From positions 1 to 64,000 of the forward strand of contig CANQNS010000003.1 of assembly GCA_947625285.1 (NCBI GenBank): a stretch of DNA of 64,000 bases, written 5' to 3'. Shown here piece by piece: positions 42,515 through 49,993 of the stretch. Both the position numbers and the translations under genes were made by a program. The stretch is from an uncultured Oscillospiraceae bacterium (GTDB lineage: Bacteria > Bacillota > Clostridia > Oscillospirales > Oscillospiraceae). Positions within the stretch are counted from its first letter, which is position 1, and each line of letters begins with the position of its first letter. Below the pieces are notes generated by a model that had not been told where the DNA came from, did not search any database, and saw only the letters and a list, made by a program, of their open reading frames with translations.

Positions 42515-43355
42515 CGCTTATCATCCCTTTCTTTTTAATTCTTTCTAGTTTTGCAGTGATTTCATTATTCTCCTTTTTTGAAAATTGAGCTTTAAACTGC
42601 GAATAAATTAGTTCTATCTCCTCAACTGTGGATATTTTTTCACAGCTATCCCAAAGTTCTCTATAATACCGCTCAAAATATGTGACAATTTCTTGGTTTT
42701 CAATAATCAAATATCGAGGTATTTCACCCTCATGATATGGACTTCTTGTTGAAACATACTTATTATCGATAATACCAAATGTCGGAAAAGAAAAATCTGA
42801 AGGAAGCATATAATATCCGAAATATGAATTTTTCTCAGATGCTCCATTGTCAATTCGGTCGACAATGTTATAAAAATTATTCTTTCTTATCCGTACTATA
42901 TGTCGGAAATTGATTCTAGAATCATGGCAGCATGCATTTATGTGCTTCCATACTTTAGAACGATCTACTGATGATTTGCTTCTAGTTTCTCTATCCAGGG
43001 ATGCCGTATCGACCGTATGCACACCACTTTTTATCATAGCATCCATAGCATCTACCCAATCACCACTATTATTAAAAACTTGTATTTGAGAAGGCGAAAT
43101 GGATGAAATTATTTTACTCAGTTCCTTTGAAATGTTCTTCCACTTTCTGTCATTATCTATATTGTCCAGTGCAAATGTTGTTGCAATTAATATAAGCAAT
43201 GAGAGAATCATTGTTTGATAAACATCAGATGTGGGTACAAATATAGTACTTCGTATAAAAAATACAATTGCTGTAACTACTGTAATAAATGAAATAATTA
43301 TTCTTAATACTTTGATTATCATTCCAAGAAGAACCCCCTTCATGATTCTGGACAT
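42507..43355 (-). CDS. Two-TM membrane protein with PLD-like cytoplasmic domain
   Basis: A 282-residue protein with two membrane segments (about 12-36 and 45-63) and a soluble C-terminal region. Residues 90-265 resemble phospholipase-D-like modules without HKD residues (the RHIVRIRKNNFYNIVDRI segment, FGIIDNKYVSTRSPYHEGE and ENQEIVTYFERYYRELWDSC); this assignment is tentative. It is the first enzymatic or effector gene of the operon and overlaps the ATP-binding gene. A membrane effector or anchor role is plausible. An internal start after AAGGGGG would shorten the N-terminus by about 11 residues. Confidence 0.65.
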   Translation of the reverse strand: MSRIMKGVLLGMIIKVLRIIISFITVVTAIVFFIRSTIFVPTSDVYQTMILSLLILIATTFALDNIDNDRKWKNISKELSKIISSISPSQIQVFNNSGDWVDAMDAMIKSGVHTVDTASLDRETRSKSSVDRSKVWKHINACCHDSRINFRHIVRIRKNNFYNIVDRIDNGASEKNSYFGYYMLPSDFSFPTFGIIDNKYVSTRSPYHEGEIPRYLIIENQEIVTYFERYYRELWDSCEKISTVEEIELIYSQFKAQFSKKENNEITAKLERIKKKGMISDV

Positions 43356-43408
43356 TGCCCTATGTTGCTTCTCTTAATTCCCTATTATTAATCTTTATAT
43401 TTTTTCCA

Positions 43409-43609
43409 TCAAAAATACACTTGCTCATACTTCACGTCCAGCGCCTTCGTAATCGCCATTATCTCATCAAAAGAGACTGTGCCACGTTTCAGTTTAAAAT
43501 TAACTTTTTGGGGTGTCTGCCCAATTCGCCTAAAAAGTTCAGCCAAACTAATATTCTTTTTCTCACACAACTGCCTAATCTTATCTGATGTTTCACCGCG
43601 CACTTCCAT
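43409..43609 (-). CDS. XRE-family regulator of the AT-rich operon
   Basis: A 66-residue helix-turn-helix protein. The HTH is ISLAELFRRIGQTPQKVNFK and the domain ends at MAITKALDVKYEQVYF. It is the most upstream gene of the AT-rich run, 53 nt before the membrane-protein gene, and is probably its transcriptional regulator. The start codon is uncertain (ATG at 43609 or GTG at 43612), as no clear ribosome-binding site is visible. Confidence 0.75.
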   Translation of the reverse strand: MEVRGETSDKIRQLCEKKNISLAELFRRIGQTPQKVNFKLKRGTVSFDEIMAITKALDVKYEQVYF

Positions 43610-43653
43610 CACTATACTTCATTATAAACCAGATTGTTGATTAATACAAGATG

Positions 43654-43923
43654 CTATACATCCGAAGAACGCCCTGTAAGTTCCACTTGTACCTGTAGTG
43701 CGTTCCCGTATTCATCTTCTTTCTCCGCACTGATCTCCACGCCAGACTTAAACCTCACCGTTATCTTCTCATCAAAAACTGCTACTCGCTCTATCAGCCG
43801 CTGCACAATTTGTTCATCATATTCGGTCGGTAGGTCAGCCTGTTCCTCCAGAAAGGCTTTCATTGGTTTCGGAAACCACTGGCTTTGCCAGTGGAGGTGT
43901 CTCGCCAAAAGCTTTAGCTGCAA
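43654..43923 (-). pseudogene. C-terminal remnant of a second large serine recombinase
   Basis: The frame contains EYDEQIVQRLIERVAVFDEK and ITVRFKSGVEISAEKEDEYG, which match the final beta-strand region of large serine recombinases. No catalytic or zinc domain is present upstream. It is most simply the worn integrase of an earlier element in this composite island. Confidence 0.65.
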
Positions 43924-44130
43924 GCATCGAGCGAAGTGAGCTGCAAGTAAAAAACTTAATCAACGAGAGCACTAATGGAAAAATGAATCGCCCGTTTACG
44001 GGCTGCAGGGCAAGTGATGCAAGAGGCAAAATTTCGATACGTCTTGAGACGCCTGCCGGTCTCGGGCCCTCCTAGGGCCTATTCAAGCCTCCGGCGAAGT
44101 GCAGAGTATGATAGCAGTGGTAAGATAAAG
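43924..44130. other. Non-coding junction between recombinase remnant and IS
   Basis: No gene supported. Features: a CCACTGGC/GCCAGTGG hairpin just to the left (about 43880-43898), and AGCTGCAAG repeated twice about 24 bp apart (43917-43949). GC content rises relative to the AT-rich operon. Confidence 0.35.
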
Positions 44131-44201
44131 GTAGACACATGGAAAACAACCATGTGCCTACTTTTTCATTATGCTAAAATGAAGGATCGGAGGTGAAAAT
44201 T

Positions 44202-44561
44202 ATGAAGAAGGGCCAGAAAAGGAGGACATGGACATCGGAAGAGAAGGCCGAGATCGTAAACAAGCTTTTGGCTGAACACGTCTCGGTGCGAACACTGGAG
44301 AAGGAGTATCACGCAGATCGGAGCATGATCTGCCGCTGGGTAAAGAAGCACATTGCGGAAGGAGAAAGCTCTTTTGTGCATAAAGGGCACCCCGGAAACC
44401 ATTTTGCAGCGCTGCATACCAGCAAGCATCTTTCCGAAGAAGACCAACTGCGCCTCATGGTAGCGAAACTGGAGATAGAGAATGAAAGATTAAAAAAGGA
44501 TATTGGACGGAAGGAGTTGGGACAGGCAAGGTATACGTTACTGGCAGTGAAAAGAATATGA
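44202..44561 (+). CDS. IS3-family transposase OrfA
   Basis: A 119-residue OrfA with the N-terminal helix-turn-helix (KRRTWTSEEKAEIVNKLLAE ... SMICRWVKKHIAEGE) and a leucine-zipper-like tail (LRLMVAKLEIENERLKKDI). GGAGGTG precedes the ATG. OrfA normally binds the IS ends and, by frameshifting, gives the OrfAB transposase. Here OrfB is truncated, so the copy is dead. Confidence 0.85.
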   Translation: MKKGQKRRTWTSEEKAEIVNKLLAEHVSVRTLEKEYHADRSMICRWVKKHIAEGESSFVHKGHPGNHFAALHTSKHLSEEDQLRLMVAKLEIENERLKKDIGRKELGQARYTLLAVKRI

Positions 44562-45066
44562 AGTAATCGAAGCACTTAAAGGCAGGTATACGGTGAGCTT
44601 TTTGTGTCGTATCATGGGCGTGAACCGTTCCGGGTATTATAAATGGCTCAGCAGACAAGGGACGCCGAACCGATATGAAAAAGACCGTATTTTGTTGTCA
44701 ACGCTGCTGCAGAAGGCCCACGCCGAACACCCCTCCTACGGCTATCACCGTCTGGCGAGAGATGTGTTCAATAAAACAGGTTGGGTGTTTTCAGACAACT
44801 TGGCTCATAAATGCTGTAAACTGGCGGGTATCAATTCTAAAGCCAGAAAGTATAAATACCAGCCGCCGGGGCATGAACACATCATCTTTCCAAACTTGGT
44901 TTGTGGGCAGTGGAATGCTTCTCGTCCTCTGGAACTCGTGGTCTCAAACATGACCAAACTCAGAGCAAAAGAGCAAACTTGGGAATGGACCATTCTTCTG
45001 GACACCTTTAACAATGAGATCCTTGCCCATAGCGTGACCAACATTTCGGGCAGCAGTAAAGAGTCT
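44551..45066 (+). pseudogene. IS3-family transposase OrfB, truncated
   Basis: The OrfB frame opens at 44551 and reads YEVIEALKGRYTVSFLCRIM, then the HTH_21 part (HAEHPSYGYHRLARDVFNKT) and the start of the DDE integrase core. The first catalytic Asp appears as Asn in ELVVSNMTKL, where relatives have SDMT. The core stops after ILLDTFNNEILAHSVTNISG at the cassette junction. OrfB lies in the +1 frame relative to orfA around an AAAA run, not the usual -1. Confidence 0.8.
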
Positions 45067-46692
45067 TCATTCTGTATCTTCCTTAATCATCTTGTAATGT
45101 CTCAATGCCTCGACAATTGCCTTTTCCTTCTGCGGCGGACACTGTGGCCGCTTGGTGTCGTCTGACTTGGGGAGATTGTAATTGTCGCGTTCGATGATGC
45201 CATATTTGCGCTTGATCTGGGCGATATAGAGGTTGCTGACGCTCAGACCGAAGTGCTCCTGAACATACTCTTTGATTTCCCAGTAGCTGGCTTTCGTCTC
45301 CGCAGATGTAAGATCCAACTCGTCCAGGTCCAGATCGACTTCAATGTAGTGTTCGACTTTAAGTTTGGACAAAAGCACGCACGTCTCTACGTGGTGCGTT
45401 CGGGGGAACATGTCCACGGCGACGCAGCGTTGGGCGGCGTAGCCCAGCGCGGCCAGCCGCTTCAAGTCCCGGGCCAGGGTGCCCGGGTCACAGGACACGT
45501 ACACCAGCCGCTCCGGCCCCATGGCGGCCATGGCCGCCAGGACGGGCTCGTCCATGCCCTTTCGGGGCGGGTCGGTGATGATAACGTCCGGCCGCAGGCC
45601 ATCCGCCGCCAGCTTTGCGGCCACCGCCGACGCGTCGCCGCAGATGTACCGGGCGTTGACTACGCCGTTTTTGGCGGCGTTGCGCCGGGCGTTGTCCACC
45701 GCCTGGGGCACGATGTCGCTGCCGATGAGCCGCGCCGCGTCCCGCGCCACGGCCAGGCCGATGGCCCCCGCGCCGCAGTAAAGGTCCAGCACCGTCTTTC
45801 CCGCCGGCTCTGCGTACCGGCCCGCCAGGGCGTACAGCTGCTCCGCCTGGGCGGTGTTCACCTGGAAGAAGGTCAGCGGCGAAAGCTCCAGCCGCGCCCC
45901 GCAGAGGGTCTCCTCCACGGTGGGGCTGCCCCACAGCAGCCGGACGGGCCCGTTCAGGACCCCGTTGCCGGGGGCGCGGTTTACACACAGCAGGACCCCC
46001 GTCAGCTCCGGGCAGGCCCGCCGAAGCGCCTCTACGGCCCCGGGCCCCACGCCCCCCGCCGCCACGATGCAGGCGGCGAAGTGGGTAGAGGTCTTTCGCA
46101 GAAAGAGATGCCGGATAAGGCCCCGGCCCGCCGCCTCGTCATAGGCGGGGACGTTCTCCCGCTCCATCCAAGACAGCAGGGCCCGCGCCGCCCGGTCGAA
46201 GGCCTCCGGCTGCAAAAGGCACCGCTCCGCCGGCACGATCTGGTGGCTCCGGGACCGATAAAAGCCGCAAACGGGCCCCGGCGCGAAGTTATAGACCGCC
46301 TTGTTCCGATAGCCCTCGGTCTCCGGCGCGCCCAGGATCGTCTCCGCCCGCAGGTCCAGGCCGCCGATCCGCCGCAGGGCGTCGTTGACCCGGTCCAGCT
46401 TGAAGCGGAGCTCCAGCGCATAGTCCATGTGCATGGCCGCGCAGCCGCCGCACCGGCCAAAGACCGGGCAGGCCGGCGTCCGGCGCAGGGGAGAGGGCTC
46501 CAAAAGCTCTTCGCCCCGGCCCCAGACCGCCGTTTTTGTCACCTTGACGATCCGCACCCGCCAAAGCTCCTCCGGCAGCGCGCCGGCCACGAATACCGCC
46601 CGGCCCCCGATCCGGCACACGCCCGCCCCCTGAGAGGTCAGGCCCGTGACGCGGCAGTCGTATATCTCGTTTTTCACCAGCTCCGTTTCCAT
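45067..46692 (-). CDS. rlmD: 23S rRNA (uracil-C5)-methyltransferase with element-supplied tail
   Basis: A 541-residue RlmD/RlmCD-type enzyme that methylates C5 of uridines in 23S rRNA. It has a TRAM domain, an Fe-S type Cys cluster (CPVFGRCGGCAAMHMDY), the SAM motif LDLYCGAGAIGLAVARDAA, and DPPRKGMDEPV plus YVSCDPGTLARD at the catalytic site. The host-like part ends about residue 440 at HHVETCVLLSK. The last ~100 residues are not part of the usual enzyme; they come from the integrated island and match a detached copy at 39540. Predicted uninterrupted ending: HHVETCVLLTRGGQAIK. Activity is probably kept, since the catalytic core is complete. Confidence 0.9.
   Translation of the reverse strand: METELVKNEIYDCRVTGLTSQGAGVCRIGGRAVFVAGALPEELWRVRIVKVTKTAVWGRGEELLEPSPLRRTPACPVFGRCGGCAAMHMDYALELRFKLDRVNDALRRIGGLDLRAETILGAPETEGYRNKAVYNFAPGPVCGFYRSRSHQIVPAERCLLQPEAFDRAARALLSWMERENVPAYDEAAGRGLIRHLFLRKTSTHFAACIVAAGGVGPGAVEALRRACPELTGVLLCVNRAPGNGVLNGPVRLLWGSPTVEETLCGARLELSPLTFFQVNTAQAEQLYALAGRYAEPAGKTVLDLYCGAGAIGLAVARDAARLIGSDIVPQAVDNARRNAAKNGVVNARYICGDASAVAAKLAADGLRPDVIITDPPRKGMDEPVLAAMAAMGPERLVYVSCDPGTLARDLKRLAALGYAAQRCVAVDMFPRTHHVETCVLLSKLKVEHYIEVDLDLDELDLTSAETKASYWEIKEYVQEHFGLSVSNLYIAQIKRKYGIIERDNYNLPKSDDTKRPQCPPQKEKAIVEALRHYKMIKEDTE
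45084..45232. repeat. 149-bp direct repeat, copy 2 (tail cassette)
   Basis: Gap-free match to 39557-39705. This copy encodes the C-terminal tail of the current rlmD product. Confidence 0.75.
45374..45387. other. Attachment site, rlmD side (attR)
   Basis: AGCACGCACGTCTC, identical to 25980-25993. On the - strand it encodes part of HHVETCVLLSK in the methyltransferase. Sequence to the right is host rlmD; to the left is the element tail cassette. Confidence 0.7.
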
Positions 46693-46777
46693 GGGCCTAT
46701 TGTAACATATCGGGCCCGGTCCGGGGCGGTTTTTTCTGTTTTATGCGAAAAAACAGAAATTTTTTTGCAAAAAGGGC

Positions 46778-46806
46778 TTGTGTTCCGGCAGGTAAAGTGT
46801 TACAAT
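46778..46806 (+). promoter_or_regulatory. Promoter of the GH25 gene
   Basis: TTGTGT (46778-46783), a 17-nt spacer and TACAAT (46801-46806). A small dyad GTAAC-TTTT-GTTAC follows at about 46811-46824 and could be an operator or UTR hairpin. Confidence 0.5.
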
Positions 46807-46847
46807 ACACGTAACTTTTGTTACTAAGTTTAATACGAGGTTACAAA

Positions 46848-48524
46848 ATGAAGAATTATACTATTGAAATGAGGAAGCACATCTGCGCCATGCTGGCGGC
46901 GGTCATAGTCATGGGCATGACGGGGCCGGCGGTCTATGCGGACGCGCCGGGCGTGCCGCCCCAGGTGGCGGGCGAGGTCACGGATGGCGCGGATCAGTCC
47001 GTCCCGCCGGAGACCTCCGAGGAGGCGGCCGACCCGGACGCCGCTCTGACGCCGCCGGCGACGGAGGAGGAGATGGTCGGTACCGAGTGGGAGGAGACGC
47101 TCCTGCAGACCGGCGAGATGTCGGAGGACGACGCCGTGGACCAGGCGCAGGCGGAGACAGAGGAAGAGGCCGAGACCGAGGAAATCTCGGATATCTCGGA
47201 GGACCCGCTGTACGCGAAGATGAACGCCCCCATGGCTATCGCTTCCATCCCCGCCTCCTTTGGCGAGGTGACGCCCCGTGCGCTGAAGAGCGGGGAGGCT
47301 CTGCGAAAGGGCATCGACGTGTCCGCCTGGCAGGAGACCATCAACTGGCCCGCCGTGAAGGCCGCCGGTATCGAGTTCGCCATCATTCGGGTGGCCTACC
47401 GGGGCGTCGAGAAGGGCGGACTGGCGCTGGACAACTACTTTGCTTCTAACCTGAAAAACGCCAAGGCTGCGGGACTGAAGGTGGGCGCGTACATCTTCTC
47501 CCAGGCCGTTACGCCGGAGGAGGCCCGGGAGGAGGCCCGCTATCTTGTGAACGCGGTGAAGGGCTATTCCATCGACCTGCCGCTGGTGTTTGACTATGAG
47601 GAAGTGACTAGCTCCGACCGCCGGCTGAAGATGGACAACCTGAGCCGGCAGTACAAGGTGGACATCTGCAAGGCCTTCTGTGCCGAAGTGGAGTCTCTTG
47701 GCTACAGGAGCATGGTCTATTCCAACCCCTACACCATCAACAACCACCTGGACCGCAACCAGATCCAGCGGCTGTGGCTGGCCCACTTCTCCTACAAGAG
47801 CGATTATACCGGCGCCTATGAGTACTGGCAGTTCGGCCTGGGCGCTGTCAGCGGCATCAGCGGGCAGGTGGACCTGGACTACTGGTTCGAGCCCAACGGC
47901 CTTGTGACGCCGCCGCTGGAGCAGCAGCAGCAAACGACCGAGACGCCCGAGCCCACGGCTACGCCCAAGGTGGACACGCCGCCCTTGAGCAGCAGTCCCT
48001 TCTCTGATGTGCAGACCACCAGCTGGTACGCCAAGAGCGTGCTGTGGGCCTATGATAAGCACATCGTGAGCGGCGTGGGCAACGGCTCGTTCGCGCCCAA
48101 CAACACCGCCACCCGGGGCCAGATGGCGGCCATGCTCTACCGCCTGGCGGACAGCCCCTCGGTGTCCGGCTCGGCCCCGTTCACCGATTTGAAAGAGGAC
48201 TATTACAAGGACGCCGTCAACTGGGCCTCCTCCAAGAAGATCGTCAACGGCACCGGCGCCAACACCTTTAACCCCAACGGCAGCATCACCCGGGAGGACC
48301 TGGTGACTATGCTCTATCGGATGGCCGACAGTCCCGCCGCCAGCGGCGACCTCAGCGGCTTCACCGATCAGTCGTCCGTCCACAGCTACGCCCAGGACGC
48401 CATGATCTGGGCCGTGGGCAACGGACTTATCAAGGGCTATTCCGATAAGACCATCCTGCCCCGCGCTTCCGCCTCCAGGGCGGAGGTCTGCGAAATGCTG
48501 ATGCGGTTCGACGATCTTACGTAA
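46848..48524 (+). CDS. Secreted GH25 lysozyme with three SLH domains
   Basis: A 558-residue exported muramidase. A signal peptide (about 1-33, ending VYADA) is followed by an acidic Glu/Ala/Thr-rich linker. The GH25 domain (about 155-355) has KGIDVSAWQ and the catalytic D-x-E in LVFDYEEV. A short Thr/Pro linker then leads to three S-layer homology repeats, beginning near FSDVQTTSWYAKSVLWAYD, FTDLKEDYYKDAVNWASS and FTDQSSVHSYAQDAMIWA. It should bind secondary wall polymer and cleave peptidoglycan during wall turnover or separation. GAGG lies seven nt before the ATG. Confidence 0.92.
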   Translation: MKNYTIEMRKHICAMLAAVIVMGMTGPAVYADAPGVPPQVAGEVTDGADQSVPPETSEEAADPDAALTPPATEEEMVGTEWEETLLQTGEMSEDDAVDQAQAETEEEAETEEISDISEDPLYAKMNAPMAIASIPASFGEVTPRALKSGEALRKGIDVSAWQETINWPAVKAAGIEFAIIRVAYRGVEKGGLALDNYFASNLKNAKAAGLKVGAYIFSQAVTPEEAREEARYLVNAVKGYSIDLPLVFDYEEVTSSDRRLKMDNLSRQYKVDICKAFCAEVESLGYRSMVYSNPYTINNHLDRNQIQRLWLAHFSYKSDYTGAYEYWQFGLGAVSGISGQVDLDYWFEPNGLVTPPLEQQQQTTETPEPTATPKVDTPPLSSSPFSDVQTTSWYAKSVLWAYDKHIVSGVGNGSFAPNNTATRGQMAAMLYRLADSPSVSGSAPFTDLKEDYYKDAVNWASSKKIVNGTGANTFNPNGSITREDLVTMLYRMADSPAASGDLSGFTDQSSVHSYAQDAMIWAVGNGLIKGYSDKTILPRASASRAEVCEMLMRFDDLT

Positions 48525-48536
48525 ATCATTCCAGCG

Positions 48537-48569
48537 CGGGATGCCCTACCGGGCATCCCGTATTTTTTT
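48537..48569 (+). terminator. Terminator of the GH25 gene
   Basis: A perfect 10-bp stem (CGGGATGCCC / GGGCATCCCG) with a TACC loop followed by TATTTTTTT. Confidence 0.92.
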
Positions 48570-48652
48570 GTAAAAACTCTTTTCTTTTTGCCGTTTTTGT
48601 TGTACAATAAAAAAGTTATGACAACCAACTGCGAGAGCATTGAGGTGAGCAA

Positions 48653-49993
48653 GTGAAGAAAAACGGTTTGGGCACGGGCTTCATGTATGTGATGCTGGTC
48701 TTTCTGGCGGTAGGGCTGGGATTTCTGGTGTTTTTCAATTTCCGTGCCAATCAGCGGCAGCAGAAGGATATCGAGGCCGTGCTGGAGGAGGCGTCCACCA
48801 CCCCCACGCCGGAGCCGACCACCACGCCGGAGCCCACGGCGGTTCCGTCTCGGACGGCGGAGACGCTGACGCTGGCCTTCGCCGGGGATCTGGTGGGGCA
48901 GGCGGGTCTTGCCACGGACGCCCAGAAGACCGGCGATGACGGCGGGACGGTCTATGATTTCACGGAGGAACTGTACGGCGTGCGCGGGGCACTGGAATCG
49001 GCGGACCTGGCTGCCTGCACCCTGGTGGGCACCCTGACCGGCAGCGGAGATTACGACGCCTACCGTATGCCGGCGTCCATGGCGGCGGGCCTGCACGACG
49101 CGGGCTTCGACCTGGTGAACGCGGCCTCCGACCACATCATGGACCGGGGCCTGGAGGGGCTGACGGAGACCGTCAACGCCCTGAACGGCGCGGAGCTGGG
49201 CGTGGTGGGCGCCTATACCAGTGAGAACCGCTCCTTCCCCATGGCGGAGATCAAGGGCGTGAAAGTGGCCTTTCTGAGCTATACCTACGGCACCGCCGGC
49301 ACGGGAAGCGTCCCGGTCTCCATCGCGGAGCACAGCTGGTGCCTGGATCTGCTGACAACGGACTATATGACCGACAAAAAGACCGTGGATTATGAGATGA
49401 TCGACGCGGATATCGCCACCGTCAAGCAGGCGGGGGCGGACATCGTGGTGTGCTTCGTGTACTGGTGGGACAACACCCAGTACTACACCGAGCCCCGGGA
49501 CAACCAGATCGAGGTGGCGGACCACCTGCTGGAAAGCGGCGTGGACATCCTGATAGGCGGCGGCGTGAAGGTGCCCCAGTCCATCGAGACGCGGGAAGTG
49601 GAGCGCGCCGACGGCACCAAGGCCAACTGCGTGGTGTGCTACAGCCTGTCCAACCTGATGAGCTGCTTCAACGACGCCAACACCAACGTCTCCGCCGTAG
49701 CCAGCGTGCAGATCAGCCGGGACACGGACAGCGGCGACATCTGGGTCAGCGGCGTCAGCACCCGGCCCCTGTTCATGCTGGACACGGACGATCACGACGG
49801 CTACAGCGATCCCGGCTTCAAATACCGCCTGCTGGACGCCCGCCTGGAGGCCTCTTACTATCAGCAGGGCGGAAGCATCCTAAACCAGAACGCCTATGAA
49901 GCCATGCAGGCCGGCGTGGAGAGCATCAACGCCATCCTGGGCGGGGAGTTCGACACGGACGCCGGCGGCGTGACGCTGGAATACCCCTATTAA
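48653..49993 (+). CDS. CapA-family membrane-anchored metallophosphatase-like protein
   Basis: A 446-residue protein with an N-terminal membrane anchor (about 8-28) and a Thr/Pro-rich linker. A CapA/PGA_cap domain begins LTLAFAGDLVGQ and continues through LVNAASDHIMDRGLEG and YWWDNTQYYTEPRDNQIEVA. CapA-like proteins have a calcineurin-type fold and act in poly-gamma-glutamate capsule or other surface-polymer export; no capB/capC is nearby, so capsule formation is not implied. The canonical N-H motif after the first strand is altered here (GDLVGQ, SDHIMD), so catalytic ability is uncertain. The GTG start has GAGGTGA upstream. Confidence 0.8.
   Translation: MKKNGLGTGFMYVMLVFLAVGLGFLVFFNFRANQRQQKDIEAVLEEASTTPTPEPTTTPEPTAVPSRTAETLTLAFAGDLVGQAGLATDAQKTGDDGGTVYDFTEELYGVRGALESADLAACTLVGTLTGSGDYDAYRMPASMAAGLHDAGFDLVNAASDHIMDRGLEGLTETVNALNGAELGVVGAYTSENRSFPMAEIKGVKVAFLSYTYGTAGTGSVPVSIAEHSWCLDLLTTDYMTDKKTVDYEMIDADIATVKQAGADIVVCFVYWWDNTQYYTEPRDNQIEVADHLLESGVDILIGGGVKVPQSIETREVERADGTKANCVVCYSLSNLMSCFNDANTNVSAVASVQISRDTDSGDIWVSGVSTRPLFMLDTDDHDGYSDPGFKYRLLDARLEASYYQQGGSILNQNAYEAMQAGVESINAILGGEFDTDAGGVTLEYPY

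Larger units (their letters stand above)
44131..45066 (+). mobile_element. IS3-family insertion sequence, right-truncated
   Basis: The left end carries a terminal hairpin (GTAG-CACATGG/CCATGTG-CTAC at about 44131-44161). orfA is complete and orfB breaks off at about 45062, where the rlmD tail cassette begins. The right inverted repeat is missing. Confidence 0.7.
25980..45387. mobile_element. Composite integrated mobilisable island in rlmD
   Basis: About 19.4 kb of lower-GC DNA bounded by identical 14-bp sites, one in the recombinase 3' end and one inside rlmD. rlmD (rumA) is a known integration target of serine-recombinase elements in Firmicutes. Contents: intact large serine recombinase, Fic, decayed MobV module, sigma-like factor, Type III R-M, SLOG protein, small element proteins, PEP-synthase-like operon, recombinase and IS3 remnants, and two copies of a tail cassette. 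Two tail copies and two recombinases (one degenerate) indicate accretion of at least two elements. The relaxase is broken, so transfer in trans would be needed. Confidence 0.75.

Noticed and set aside
43863..44075. 70-residue + strand ORF before the IS
   Set aside because: No recognisable domain or ribosome-binding site; overlaps the opposite-strand recombinase remnant and small repeats.
48589..48610. Possible promoter before the CapA-like gene
   Set aside because: TACAAT is present at about 48603 but no acceptable -35 hexamer lies at proper spacing.
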